NCBI GenBank assembly: GCA_019448215.1
Contig: CP080408.1
Location: 682,001 to 746,000 of the forward strand
DNA from: Thalassovita mediterranea
GTDB lineage: Bacteria; Pseudomonadota; Alphaproteobacteria; Caulobacterales; Hyphomonadaceae
Direction: 5' to 3'
DNA length: 64,000 bases
Shown here: piece by piece, positions 26,136 through 34,390 of the stretch
Position numbering within the stretch: position 1 is the first letter of the stretch
How the letters are laid out: every line of letters starts with the position of its first letter
Position numbers and translations under genes: made by a program
Notes under the pieces: model-generated
What the model saw: the letters and a program-made list of their open reading frames with translations, nothing else
What the model was told of the DNA's origin: nothing
Database searches by the model: none

Positions 26136-26384
26136 ATGGCCGACATCCTCTACTTTGGACGCCTTGGAGACGTCGCTGGCACAGGGGCTGAAAAGCTCGA
26201 CATACCCGCCGCCATTACAGACACAGCCGCACTCCGCCGCTGGCTCGACGCTGAAAAATCAGCGGGCGGCGCCTTTCTGGAAGCGAGCGTCCGGCTCGCC
26301 GTGAACAGCGAAATCGTCGTCGATCCTCACCCCATTTCCCCGTCCGATGAGATCGCCTTCATGCCGCCTGTCGGTGGCGGCTGA
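26136..26384 (+). CDS. moaD: Molybdopterin synthase small subunit MoaD
   Basis: An 82-residue ubiquitin-like protein. The C-terminus is FMPPVGGG: the terminal Gly-Gly is thiocarboxylated by MoeB in known systems. The NSEIV and SDEIAFMPPV phrases are standard. It donates sulfur to precursor Z with MoaE. It lies between moaA and moaE with small gaps. Confidence 0.9.
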   Translation: MADILYFGRLGDVAGTGAEKLDIPAAITDTAALRRWLDAEKSAGGAFLEASVRLAVNSEIVVDPHPISPSDEIAFMPPVGGG

Positions 26385-26394
26385 CCTGCCAGCG

Positions 26395-26880
26395 ATGATC
26401 ACGCTCACGCCTTCCCCTTTCAGCCCATCAAAGGCGCTCGCCACCTTTGAGAAAGAGGCACGCGGCGCTGGCGCGATCGTAAGCTTTACCGGCCTTGTCC
26501 GTGACCGGGCGGGCGACGCGGACGTCGAAGGCCTGCACCTTCAGGCCTATTCGCCAATGACGGAGAACGGCATCGAGAAAGCCGCCGCAGATGCCCGCCA
26601 GCGCTGGCCGCTGACGGCGCTGCGCATCATCCACCGCATTGGCGACATGGGCCCGTTTGAGCCCATCGTCTTTGTTGCCACCGCCTCTGCGCACAGGCGA
26701 GCCGCATTCGAGGCGGCAGACTTCCTGATGGATTACCTCAAGACAGAAGCCGTCTTCTGGAAAAAAGAACTTACTGAAACTGGCAGCCGCTGGATCGAAC
26801 CGCGCGCCGAAGACTATAGCGACAGCACCCGCTGGACGCAGACTGATACGGAGACTGACCGCAATGCACGGCATAAATGA
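26395..26880 (+). CDS. moaE: Molybdopterin synthase large subunit MoaE
   Basis: A 161-residue MoaE. Recognisable segments are GAIVSFTGLVRD, the HRIGDMGPFEPIVFVATASAHR stretch (its His, Gly and Ala signature) and the KTEAVFWKKE motif with active-site lysines. The ATG at 26395 lies ten bases after moaD; an upstream in-frame start would overlap moaD heavily. It forms molybdopterin synthase with MoaD. Its end overlaps moaB by 17 bases. Confidence 0.92.
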   Translation: MITLTPSPFSPSKALATFEKEARGAGAIVSFTGLVRDRAGDADVEGLHLQAYSPMTENGIEKAAADARQRWPLTALRIIHRIGDMGPFEPIVFVATASAHRRAAFEAADFLMDYLKTEAVFWKKELTETGSRWIEPRAEDYSDSTRWTQTDTETDRNARHK

Positions 26881-27409
26881 AAGCCTCGACTTCCATCCGG
26901 TACGCATCGCCGTACTGGTGATGAGCGACACAAGAACCCTTGAGACCGACACGTCCGGCCTCACCCTCGCGAGACGCATCGAGGACGCCGGTCACATCCT
27001 CGCTGACCGCAAGATCGTTCCAGACGACAAGGCTGCAATTCGCGCGCAGGTTTCGGCCTGGATCGCCGATCCTGAGGTCGACGTCGTGATCACATCCGGC
27101 GGTACGGGTCTGACGGGCCGGGACGTCACGCCTGAAGCCGTCACGCCCCTCTTCGACAAGATCATCGATGGCTTCTCGGTCATCTTCCATCAGGTGAGCT
27201 ATCAGAGTGTTGGCCTCTCGACGCTGCAGTCGCGCGCGATTGCGGGCCTCGCTAGCGGCACCTTCGTGTTCTGCCTGCCGGGCTCGAACGGTGCGGTGAA
27301 GGATGGCTGGGACAAGGTTATCTCGCACCAGCTCGACAGCCGTCACAAGCCTTGCAACCTCGTTGAACTGATGCCCCGCCTGATGGAGCATATGGGGCAT
27401 TCACATTGA
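26864..27409 (+). CDS. moaB: Molybdenum cofactor biosynthesis protein MoaB
   Basis: A 181-residue MoaB/MogA-like protein. The molybdopterin-binding segments are [19 protein letters not shown] and [15 protein letters not shown]. It adenylates molybdopterin before metal insertion. It overlaps moaE by 17 bases and moaC by 4 (TTGA), consistent with translational coupling. Confidence 0.92.
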   Translation: MHGINESLDFHPVRIAVLVMSDTRTLETDTSGLTLARRIEDAGHILADRKIVPDDKAAIRAQVSAWIADPEVDVVITSGGTGLTGRDVTPEAVTPLFDKIIDGFSVIFHQVSYQSVGLSTLQSRAIAGLASGTFVFCLPGSNGAVKDGWDKVISHQLDSRHKPCNLVELMPRLMEHMGHSH

Positions 27410-27888
27410 GCGGCCTCACACATATCGGGCCTGACGGGCGCGCCCGCATGGTCGATGTCGGCGACAAGGACGTCACCGAACGCGTCGCCCTCGCCCATGG
27501 CCGCGTTCACATGCAGCCCGAAACGCTAGAACTCGCCATTGGCCGCGACACCAAGAAAGGCGACCCGATCGCCATCGCTGAACTTGCCGGCATCATGGCG
27601 GCCAAACGTACTTCAGACCTGATCCCGCTGTGCCATCCGTTGCCCCTCTCCTCGGTAAAGGTAGAGATCGAACCGGACACAGAGGCGAACGCACTCCTCG
27701 TCACGGCGAAGGTGAAGACCAGCGGGCGCACCGGCGTCGAGATGGAGGCGCTGACAGCTGTTTCAGCTGCCTGCCTCACCCTCTATGACATGCTGAAAGC
27801 AGTCGACAAGGCGATGCGGATCGACGCGGTCGAACTTCTGGAAAAGACAGGCGGCAAGTCTGGCGACTACCGGAAAGCAGGCACATGA
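27406..27888 (+). CDS. moaC: Cyclic pyranopterin monophosphate synthase MoaC
   Basis: A 160-residue MoaC starting with TTG inside the moaB stop. Hallmarks are [33 protein letters not shown] (the CHP catalytic region) and [20 protein letters not shown]. It acts after MoaA to make cyclic pyranopterin monophosphate. No ATG is available at a suitable place, which supports the TTG start. It overlaps moeA by 4 bases. Confidence 0.93.
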   Translation: MSGLTHIGPDGRARMVDVGDKDVTERVALAHGRVHMQPETLELAIGRDTKKGDPIAIAELAGIMAAKRTSDLIPLCHPLPLSSVKVEIEPDTEANALLVTAKVKTSGRTGVEMEALTAVSAACLTLYDMLKAVDKAMRIDAVELLEKTGGKSGDYRKAGT

Positions 27889-29084
27889 GCGGCCTTATCA
27901 GTGTTGCTGACGCGCTGGATGCACTCGCGCAGAATGCCCTGCCCATGTGCGCTGAGACTGTCGCCATTGAGCAGGCGCATGGCCGCCAGCTGGCCGAAGC
28001 CGTCACGGCGCGCGTCAGCCGCCCACCTGCCGATATGTCCGCCATGGACGGCTATGCCGTTCGCCTTGAGGATGTCCGCAAGGCCGGGGCTCGCCTGAGT
28101 GTTATCGGCGAAGCGCCAGCGGGCGCCCCGTTTGTGCAAACGCTCGGAAAGGGGCAGGCTGTCCGAATCTTCACGGGCGGCGAAATCCCTGTAGGCGCTG
28201 ATCACATCGTCATCCAAGAGGACACCTCCCGATCAGGCGATGAGATCACCTGTCATGAGGCCTACGACGCGCCCCAATTCATCCGGAAGGCCGGCCGCGA
28301 TTTTCACGAAGGCGACACGCTTCTGGAAGACGGCGCCATACTCGGCGCAGGCGAACTCGGGCTGCTCGCAGCTGGCAACATAGCCGAAGTGAAAGTGCGC
28401 CGCCGCCTTCGCGTCGGCATCCTTGCGAACGGCAATGAGCTGAAGCCCCCGGGTAGCGAACTGAAGCGCGGTGAGATCGTGAATTCAAACCCCGTCGCGC
28501 TCGCAGAACTTGTCCGATCCTGGGGCGGAGACCCCGTAGATCTCGGCATCGCAGAAGACACGCTGGACGCGATCTCTGAGCGGATCGAAAGCGCGGGCGA
28601 CATCGACATCTTCCTACCCGTCGGCGGCGCTTCCGTCGGCGATCATGACCTTATGCGCCCTGCCTTTGCCGCGGCTGACTTCACGCCTGTTTTCGAGAAG
28701 ATAGCGGTGCGCCCCGGCAAGCCGACCTGGTTTTCAACGCGCGGCGACACCCGCGTGCTCGGCCTGCCTGGTAACCCGGCTTCTGCACTGGTCTGCGCGC
28801 AGCTTTTCCTGAAGCCGCTGATCACCGGCCAACGCCACAGCCTCATCAAGGCGAGCCTTGCCTGCGACCTAGAAGCTAACGGACCACGGGAGCACTATAT
28901 GCGCGCCTTCGCGGCTTTCACCGTTGATGGCGGTTTGAGCGTCGATCCGGCGCCCGATCAGGACAGTTCGCTGATCAAACCTTTCGTCACGAGCGCCGCG
29001 CTCCTGCGGCGCCTCCCGAACGCGCCAGAAAAAAAGCGCGGCGAGCTGGAGGACATCATCCTGACCAGCCTGCCGCGCCTTTAA
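27885..29084 (+). CDS. moeA: Molybdopterin molybdenumtransferase MoeA
   Basis: A 399-residue MoeA with the expected four domains: N-terminal lasso ([13 protein letters not shown]), the [16 protein letters not shown] segment, the central MogA-like domain ([38 protein letters not shown]), and the C-terminal beta-domain. It inserts molybdate into adenylylated molybdopterin. It is the last gene of the operon and ends 20 bases from a convergent cytochrome gene. No clear terminator is visible in that gap. Confidence 0.93.
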   Translation: MSGLISVADALDALAQNALPMCAETVAIEQAHGRQLAEAVTARVSRPPADMSAMDGYAVRLEDVRKAGARLSVIGEAPAGAPFVQTLGKGQAVRIFTGGEIPVGADHIVIQEDTSRSGDEITCHEAYDAPQFIRKAGRDFHEGDTLLEDGAILGAGELGLLAAGNIAEVKVRRRLRVGILANGNELKPPGSELKRGEIVNSNPVALAELVRSWGGDPVDLGIAEDTLDAISERIESAGDIDIFLPVGGASVGDHDLMRPAFAAADFTPVFEKIAVRPGKPTWFSTRGDTRVLGLPGNPASALVCAQLFLKPLITGQRHSLIKASLACDLEANGPREHYMRAFAAFTVDGGLSVDPAPDQDSSLIKPFVTSAALLRRLPNAPEKKRGELEDIILTSLPRL

Positions 29085-29104
29085 AGCCTCAAATGGCTGC
29101 GTCC

Positions 29105-29650
29105 TTATTCCGGGGTGTAGCCCGTCTCGCTCATCACATAGGCGATGATGGCGGCGCGCTGGTCCTCGCGCGGCACACCCGCAAAACTCATGCGGTTGCC
29201 CGGCAGGAAGTTGCGCGGGCTGGCAAGCCACTGGTCGAGCTGCTCAGGCGTCCATTCGAAATCGGCGTCCTGCAGAGCTTTTGAGTAATCGAAGCCTTCA
29301 TGCTCACCGACCTTGCGGTCAAACATGCCATAGAGGTTTGGACCAAGCAGCGTCGGGCCACCTTCGGTCAGCGAGTGGCAGGACGAACACTGCATGAAAA
29401 GGCGCTTGCCCGTAGCGTAATCTGCGGATGCGTATGGCTCAGGAAAGCCAGCAAACTGAGTACCTTCTTCGGCTGGGCCCGAAGCGGTCTCAACCTCTTC
29501 CGGCGCGGTCTCGGCAGGCGTTTCTGCGGTATCCGCATCCATTTCAGCCGGCGGCGTAGATGCGTCCGGAGCGGCTGGCTCTTCACTTCCGCCGCAGGCG
29601 CTGAGGCCCGCCGCAAGAAGAATGGCAATCATGCTTGTGCGTAGTGTCAT
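29105..29650 (-). CDS. Membrane-anchored c-type cytochrome (cytochrome c2-like lipoprotein)
   Basis: A 181-residue protein starting at the ATG at 29650, which follows GGGAGA. Residues 1-20 form a lipoprotein signal (LLAAGLSAC). A Pro/Ala/Glu/Thr-rich linker (about residues 20-65) precedes a class I cytochrome c domain with CSSCH and GPNLYGMF; Met in GNRMSFAG is the likely sixth ligand. This is a tethered electron carrier that could take electrons from the oxidation systems on the other strand to a terminal oxidase. It is convergent with moeA, so shared regulation is not implied. Confidence 0.85.
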   Translation of the reverse strand: MTLRTSMIAILLAAGLSACGGSEEPAAPDASTPPAEMDADTAETPAETAPEEVETASGPAEEGTQFAGFPEPYASADYATGKRLFMQCSSCHSLTEGGPTLLGPNLYGMFDRKVGEHEGFDYSKALQDADFEWTPEQLDQWLASPRNFLPGNRMSFAGVPREDQRAAIIAYVMSETGYTPE

Positions 29651-29771
29651 GGTGTCTCTCCCATCAACCTGGTCAGTTATCACCGCCTAACACTAGGCCA
29701 GCGCTCACGGCTTGCAAAAGAAAATGAGACGCAAACCGAAAAGAAATCCGCCTATTGTCCGGGATCGTCAG

Positions 29772-30338
29772 CTATTGTCCGTTTCCGACCAGCGGATCGT
29801 TCACGCCGGCAACATCGAGAATAGGTGAAGCTTCGATCTTCTCAGCGTCGAGAAGCGAAACAACGCGCAGAAGCGCAGCGGTGATGCTCGCCTGCTCCCA
29901 CTCAGCCAGCTGACCAAAGCGCGTGCGGAATGTGTCCTGCAGGAGGTCCGGAGCGCCATCGAGAGCGGCGAGGCCTTTCTCGGTCAGCTTCACCCATACG
30001 CGGCGGCGGTCAGTCTCTCCGCGTCGGCGCACGACAAGTTCCTGCTCCTGCAGCTTGTCTATCAGAATGGAAATCGTTGCCTGCTTCAGGTCGACCGCGC
30101 GGGCGAGGTCACCCGTCAGCGTTTCGCCCTGGGTGCGCAGCACTTGCAGCACCAGAAGCTGCGAGGCCGTCAGCCCCGTCTTTGTGGCCACCGCTTTGAC
30201 GTTGCTGGCGGTCGCCTTCAATACGCGCCGGAGCGCAACAAGCGCTGTTTCAGCCTGATCCTGCATGTCTTCGCTCCAGGTATCGGCATGCGCCGCAGAC
30301 AGACGCACCGACTCAAATCCTTCAGAAAGTTGCGCCAT
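29772..30338 (-). CDS. ectR: MarR-family regulator of ectoine synthesis (EctR-like)
   Basis: A 188-residue MarR winged-helix protein. The recognition region is LARAVDLKQATISILIDKLQEQELVVRRRGETDRRRVWVKL, with the MarR wing DRRR. It is divergent from ectA across a 239-base AT-rich region, the arrangement of EctR in halophilic methylotrophs, where the protein represses the ect operon. Assignment as EctR is by family and position. A dyad overlapping its own translation start suggests autoregulation. Confidence 0.8.
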   Translation of the reverse strand: MAQLSEGFESVRLSAAHADTWSEDMQDQAETALVALRRVLKATASNVKAVATKTGLTASQLLVLQVLRTQGETLTGDLARAVDLKQATISILIDKLQEQELVVRRRGETDRRRVWVKLTEKGLAALDGAPDLLQDTFRTRFGQLAEWEQASITAALLRVVSLLDAEKIEASPILDVAGVNDPLVGNGQ

Positions 30339-30343
30339 ATTAT

Positions 30344-30360
30344 CAAATATCCTTTGTTTG
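30344..30360. promoter_or_regulatory. CAAA-N9-TTTG dyad at the ectR start, candidate operator
   Basis: This 17-bp element lies six bases upstream of the ectR ATG and covers its ribosome binding region. The same CAAA-N9-TTTG outline occurs once more before ectA. MarR proteins commonly bind dyads of about this size. Confidence 0.45.
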
Positions 30361-30495
30361 CAAAATTATTATTATATCAAACGAATTTAGGGGATAAGTT
30401 TCCCGGAATTAGCTCCCAAAAATTGTTTTATCTCCTATTCTCAAAGTTATGCCTGCATGGGTTGACCCCATCTCCGTCACACATATATAGATAGT

Positions 30496-30512
30496 CAAAC
30501 AATATTTATTTG
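30496..30512. promoter_or_regulatory. CAAA-N9-TTTG dyad upstream of ectA, candidate EctR operator
   Basis: CAAACAA-TAT-TTATTTG is a near-perfect dyad (6 of 7 positions) 65 bases before the ectA ATG, within an AT-rich stretch (ACATATATAGATAG precedes it) that probably contains the ect promoter. It has the same length and end sequences as the dyad at the ectR start. Confidence 0.5.
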
Positions 30513-30577
30513 GCAAGCATATCAACGGAACCCGTTGCGCAGTTAGCCATTATAAAAACGGAAGCGGGCTTGGAGAC

Positions 30578-31084
30578 ATGACGACAGACGCAGTGACAAT
30601 CGAAGCACCAAAGAGCGAGGACGGCGCCGCCGTTCACGATCTCATTGCCGCGTGTCCGCCTCTGGATACCAACTCGCTTTACATGAACCTGATCCAGACG
30701 ACGCATTTTGCTAATACGTGCGCACTCGCGCGCGAGGACGGCGAAGTCATCGGTTGGGTCAGCGGTCATATTCCACCCGAAGAGCCGGAGGTATTCTTCC
30801 TCTGGCAGGTCGCGATCGGTGAAAAGGCACGCGGGAAGCGCATTCCCAAGCGTCTCGTCGCCGACATCTTCTCGCGCCCGTCCTGCAAGGATGTGCGCTA
30901 TCTGAAGACGACGATCACGCCTGATAATGAGGCGTCCTGGGGCCTCTTCAAAAGTCTTGCGCGCTGGCTCGATGCCCCGCTGCAGGAAAGCCCCTTCTTC
31001 GACGAAGACAAACACTTCAAGGGCCGTCACGACAGCGAGATTCTCGTGACAATCGGGCCTTTCGGTCGGCCGGCCGCAAGCTGA
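30578..31084 (+). CDS. ectA: L-2,4-diaminobutyrate acetyltransferase EctA
   Basis: A 168-residue GNAT-fold enzyme. The typical EctA phrases PPLDTNSLYMNLI and FLWQVAIGEKARGK (acetyl-CoA loop) are present. It acetylates diaminobutyrate in the second step of ectoine synthesis. GGAG precedes the ATG. It is the first gene of the ect operon; ectB follows after 54 bases. The product protects against osmotic stress in marine habitats. Confidence 0.95.
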   Translation: MTTDAVTIEAPKSEDGAAVHDLIAACPPLDTNSLYMNLIQTTHFANTCALAREDGEVIGWVSGHIPPEEPEVFFLWQVAIGEKARGKRIPKRLVADIFSRPSCKDVRYLKTTITPDNEASWGLFKSLARWLDAPLQESPFFDEDKHFKGRHDSEILVTIGPFGRPAAS

Positions 31085-31110
31085 GCCGCCCCTCTCGCGC
31101 CTAGACGCTC

Positions 31111-31124
31111 AAACCAGACCAAAA
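31111..31124 (+). repeat. Leader repeat AAACCAGACCAAAA before ectB
   Basis: AAACCAGACCAAAA lies 15 bases upstream of ectB. A slightly expanded copy, with the AGACC unit doubled, occurs 18 bases upstream of ask. No function is known. Confidence 0.45.
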
Positions 31125-31138
31125 CAGGAGCAGGACGC

Positions 31139-32437
31139 ATGCCGTTCACAGACATTCAAGAAGACATTTTCGAAAGACGCGAGTCAGTTGTGCGCAGCTA
31201 TTGCCGCAACTTCGATACGCTCTTCGTAAGCGCCAAGGGCTCGGAAATGACCGACGCCAATGGCAAGACATATATCGACTTTCTCGCCGGGTGCTCGACG
31301 CTCAATTACGGGCACAATGATCCGGACATGAAGAAAGCTCTCATCAAACATATCGAACGCGATGGCATCGCCCACGGCCTCGACATGTACACCGACGCAA
31401 AGGCCGAATGGCTGAAAGCGTTCGAGGACAACATCCTCGAGCCGCGCGGCATGGGCGACTACAAGATCATGATGACCGGCCCAACTGGCACCAACGCCGT
31501 TGAAGCCGCTGTCAAACTTGCCCGCAAGGTCACTGGCCGCAGCAATGTGATTGCATTCACCAATGGCTTCCATGGCATGACGCTTGGCGCACTCGCGCTG
31601 ACGGGTAATGCTGGCAAGCGCGCCGGTGCTGGCGCAGGCTGCAATGGCATCTGCGGCACGACCCACCTTCCTTACGCCAATGCGTTTGGTGAGGACGTTG
31701 ATACGCTCGAGCAGATCGAAATGATGATCGAGAACAGCTCGTCCGGTGTCGACGCACCCGCAGCTTTCATCTTTGAGCCAATTCAGGGCGAAGGTGGCCT
31801 TAATGCCGCGTCCGCGAAGTGGATGAAAGGCATTGCCGATCTCGCCAAGAAGACCGGCGCCCTCCTCATCGTCGATGACATCCAGGCCGGTTGTGGCCGT
31901 TCGGGTGACTATTTCGGCTTCGAGATTGCGGGCATCAAGCCAGACATCATTACCCAGGCAAAGTCGCTTTCGGGTATGGGCCTTCCGTTTGCCTGTGTCC
32001 TTCTCAAGAAGGAACACGACATCTGGAAGCCAGCCGAACACAACGGTACCTTCCGCGGCAACAACCACGCATTTGTCACGGCGAAAGTCGCCCTCGACAA
32101 ATTCTGGAAGGACGACGCCTTCATGAAGGACGTCCGCAAGAAAGCTGACATCCTTGAGGCCGGTCTGCAGAAGATTGCTGACCTCATCCCGGGCGCGAAG
32201 CTGAAAGGCCGCGGCATGATGAAAGGTGTCGACGTTACCTCCGGTGACATTGCATCTGACATGTGCAGCCGCGCATTCGAGAAGGGTCTCATCATCGAAA
32301 CGTCCGGCGCCGACGACGAAGTCGTGAAGGTTCTCGCAGCCCTGACCATCTCCGAAGAGATGCTCCAGAAGGGTCTCGATATCCTGTTCGAGGCAGCGGA
32401 AGAAACCGTCGCCAGCCACAAGATCGCAGCGGAGTAA
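31139..32437 (+). CDS. ectB: Diaminobutyrate-2-oxoglutarate transaminase EctB
   Basis: A 432-residue class III aminotransferase. MTGPTGTNAVEAAVKLARK and the SLSGMGLPFACVL segment, with the PLP-binding Lys in QAKSLSG, are typical. EctB converts aspartate semialdehyde to diaminobutyrate with glutamate. An AGGAGCAGGA ribosome binding site precedes the ATG. ectC follows after six bases. Confidence 0.95.
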   Translation: MPFTDIQEDIFERRESVVRSYCRNFDTLFVSAKGSEMTDANGKTYIDFLAGCSTLNYGHNDPDMKKALIKHIERDGIAHGLDMYTDAKAEWLKAFEDNILEPRGMGDYKIMMTGPTGTNAVEAAVKLARKVTGRSNVIAFTNGFHGMTLGALALTGNAGKRAGAGAGCNGICGTTHLPYANAFGEDVDTLEQIEMMIENSSSGVDAPAAFIFEPIQGEGGLNAASAKWMKGIADLAKKTGALLIVDDIQAGCGRSGDYFGFEIAGIKPDIITQAKSLSGMGLPFACVLLKKEHDIWKPAEHNGTFRGNNHAFVTAKVALDKFWKDDAFMKDVRKKADILEAGLQKIADLIPGAKLKGRGMMKGVDVTSGDIASDMCSRAFEKGLIIETSGADDEVVKVLAALTISEEMLQKGLDILFEAAEETVASHKIAAE

Positions 32438-32443
32438 AATACA

Positions 32444-32845
32444 ATGATCGTACGCGATATGAATGAGATGAAAGGCACTGACCGTGCCGTGTCCGACGCG
32501 CAATGGACGTCCTACCGGATGCTTCTTGCCGACGACAAGATGGGCTTCAGCTTCCACATCACCGTGCTGGAAGCAGGCTCGGAGCACACCTTTCACTACA
32601 AGAACCACTTCGAGAGCGTGTACTGCATGAAGGGCAAGGGTTCGATCACCGATCACGCGACCGGTGAGACCCATGAAATCAAGCCGGGCGTGATGTACGG
32701 CCTGAACCTTCATGACAAGCACACCCTGCGCGCCGAAGAAGAGCTGCACATGGCATGCTGCTTCAATCCACCGGTGACGGGCAAGGAAGTGCACCTTCCA
32801 GACGGCTCCTACGCCGCCGCGGAAGATCTCGAAGACGCAGGCTAA
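32444..32845 (+). CDS. ectC: Ectoine synthase EctC
   Basis: A 133-residue cupin. Characteristic segments are MIVRDMNEM at the start, FHITVLEAGSEHTFHYKNH, the ESVYCMKGKGSI metal-site region and YGLNLHDKHTLRAEEEL. It closes N-acetyldiaminobutyrate to ectoine. No ectD hydroxylase gene follows, so the cluster makes ectoine rather than 5-hydroxyectoine unless ectD is elsewhere. Its ribosome binding site (GGAG) lies in the end of ectB. Confidence 0.96.
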   Translation: MIVRDMNEMKGTDRAVSDAQWTSYRMLLADDKMGFSFHITVLEAGSEHTFHYKNHFESVYCMKGKGSITDHATGETHEIKPGVMYGLNLHDKHTLRAEEELHMACCFNPPVTGKEVHLPDGSYAAAEDLEDAG

Positions 32846-32866
32846 GCGCCTGTTCCGAATATCAGT

Positions 32867-32895
32867 TGACAGCCCGGTTCATAGCCGGGCTGTCA
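32867..32895 (+). promoter_or_regulatory. Strong hairpin between ectC and ask
   Basis: TGACAGCCCGG, seven-base loop, CCGGGCTGTCA: an 11-bp perfect stem in the 93-base ectC-ask gap. There is no T-run after it, so it is not a standard terminator. It may stabilise the ectABC message or lower ask expression. Confidence 0.6.
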
Positions 32896-32901
32896 GCCAA
32901 C

Positions 32902-32920
32902 AAACCAGACCAGACCAAAA
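32902..32920 (+). repeat. Leader repeat with doubled AGACC unit before ask
   Basis: AAACCAGACC-AGACCAAAA is the second copy of the leader element seen before ectB, with one extra AGACC unit. It follows the hairpin and precedes the ask ribosome binding region. Confidence 0.45.
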
Positions 32921-32938
32921 ACTCCGGGGCAAAATCCC

Positions 32939-34390
32939 ATGACCCATACTGTTGAAAAAATTGGTGGCACATCCATCGCGAACACACCCGTTATCCTGGA
33001 CAATGTCCTGATTAACGGCCGCGAAGGCGCCGACCTCTACAACCGCATATTCGTCGTTTCGGCCTATGCTGGCATGACCAACCTCCTTCTGGAACACAAG
33101 AAGTCCGGCAAGCCGGGCGTCTACGCGCTCTTCGCCAAAGCCGAGAACAAGTGGCAATGGAGCGAGGCACTGACCGAGCTTTCTGAAGCCATGCGCGAGA
33201 AGAACCAGGAAATCTTCGGCGATCACCCAGATCGCAAGGTTGCTGACAACTTCGTGCTTGAGCGCGTCGAAGGCGTACGAAACTGCCTGATCGACCTGCA
33301 CCGCCTGTGTTCCTACGGCCAGTTCCGCCTCGACGAACACCTGATGACTGTGCGCGAAATGCTCGCTGCACTTGGTGAGGCGCACTCTGCTCACAATACG
33401 ACGCTGCTGCTTCGCCAGCGCGATATCAACTCAGTCTTTGTCGACCTGACCGGCTGGCGCGATGACGAAAAGCTCTCCCTCGATGAGCGTATTCGCACCG
33501 CGCTTAAGGGCATCGACTTCTCCAAGGAACTGCCGATCTGCACCGGTTATGCCGGTTGCGTCGAGGGCATGGTGAAGCTTTATGACCGCGGCTACACGGA
33601 AGTTACCTTCTCGCGTATCGGTGCGCTAACCAATGCGTCCGAAGCCATCATCCATAAGGAATTCCACCTTTCCAGCGCTGACCCGAAACTGGTCGGCAAC
33701 GACAAGGTGCTGAAGATTGGCAAGACCAATTACGATGTCGCCGACCAGCTCTCGAACATGGGCATGGAAGCGGTGCACCCAAAGGCCGCGAAAGGCCTCC
33801 GCCAGGCTGGCGTGCCGCTTCGCGTGAAGAACACGTTCGACCCGAGCGATGCGGGCACGATCATCACCGATGACTTCCACCCTGAGGAAGCGCGCGCCGA
33901 GATCGTGACAGGCATCAAGAACCTCTACGCGTTCGAACTGTTCGAACAGGACATGGTCGGCGTAAAAGGTTATGACGCCGAGGCGCTGAAAGCGCTCACC
34001 CGTCACAAGGTCTGGATCGTGTCGAAAAGCTCAAACGCCAACACGATCACACACTATGTCGACTGCACGCGCGAGTCGCTGAACCGCGCGGCAGCTGACC
34101 TTGAAGCCCTGTATGAAAATGCAGAGGTCACGACGCGCGAGCTCGCAATCGTGTCGGTGATCGGCGCAAACCTCGACGTGCCAGGCATGACTGCCAAGGC
34201 CACCTCCGCGCTCTTCGACGCTGGCATCAACATGCTCGGCCTTCAGAAGCTGACACGCAGCACGGACCTCCAGCTCTTCGTGGCTAAAGAGGACTATGAC
34301 GAAGCGGTGCGCGTCCTGCACAAGGCGCTCGTCGAGGACGAGTCGGCGCATCGCGATGGCGATCCAGCGGAAATCCGCACCGCCGCCTGA
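32939..34390 (+). CDS. ask: Ectoine-specific aspartate kinase (Ask_Ect)
   Basis: A 483-residue aspartokinase. It begins with the kinase motif VEKIGGTSIANTP and has the FVVSAYAGMTN-like segment, then two ACT domains near the C-terminus (SVIGANLDVPGMTAKATSALFDAGIN). Its length and its place directly after ectC identify the specialised aspartokinase of ect operons, which supplies aspartyl phosphate and is thought to escape normal feedback. It ends in a one-base overlap with the next gene. Confidence 0.93.
   Translation: MTHTVEKIGGTSIANTPVILDNVLINGREGADLYNRIFVVSAYAGMTNLLLEHKKSGKPGVYALFAKAENKWQWSEALTELSEAMREKNQEIFGDHPDRKVADNFVLERVEGVRNCLIDLHRLCSYGQFRLDEHLMTVREMLAALGEAHSAHNTTLLLRQRDINSVFVDLTGWRDDEKLSLDERIRTALKGIDFSKELPICTGYAGCVEGMVKLYDRGYTEVTFSRIGALTNASEAIIHKEFHLSSADPKLVGNDKVLKIGKTNYDVADQLSNMGMEAVHPKAAKGLRQAGVPLRVKNTFDPSDAGTIITDDFHPEEARAEIVTGIKNLYAFELFEQDMVGVKGYDAEALKALTRHKVWIVSKSSNANTITHYVDCTRESLNRAAADLEALYENAEVTTRELAIVSVIGANLDVPGMTAKATSALFDAGINMLGLQKLTRSTDLQLFVAKEDYDEAVRVLHKALVEDESAHRDGDPAEIRTAA

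Noticed and set aside
24896-26146. 416-residue minus-strand open frame opposite moaA
   Set aside because: It covers the end of the XdhC-MocA gene and all of moaA, both strongly supported.
31184-32794. 536-residue minus-strand open frame opposite ectB and ectC
   Set aside because: It spans two well-supported genes and has no recognisable domain or ribosome binding site.
32867-32895. The ectC-ask hairpin as an intrinsic terminator
   Set aside because: There is no T-run on the plus strand after the stem, and ask belongs to the operon.
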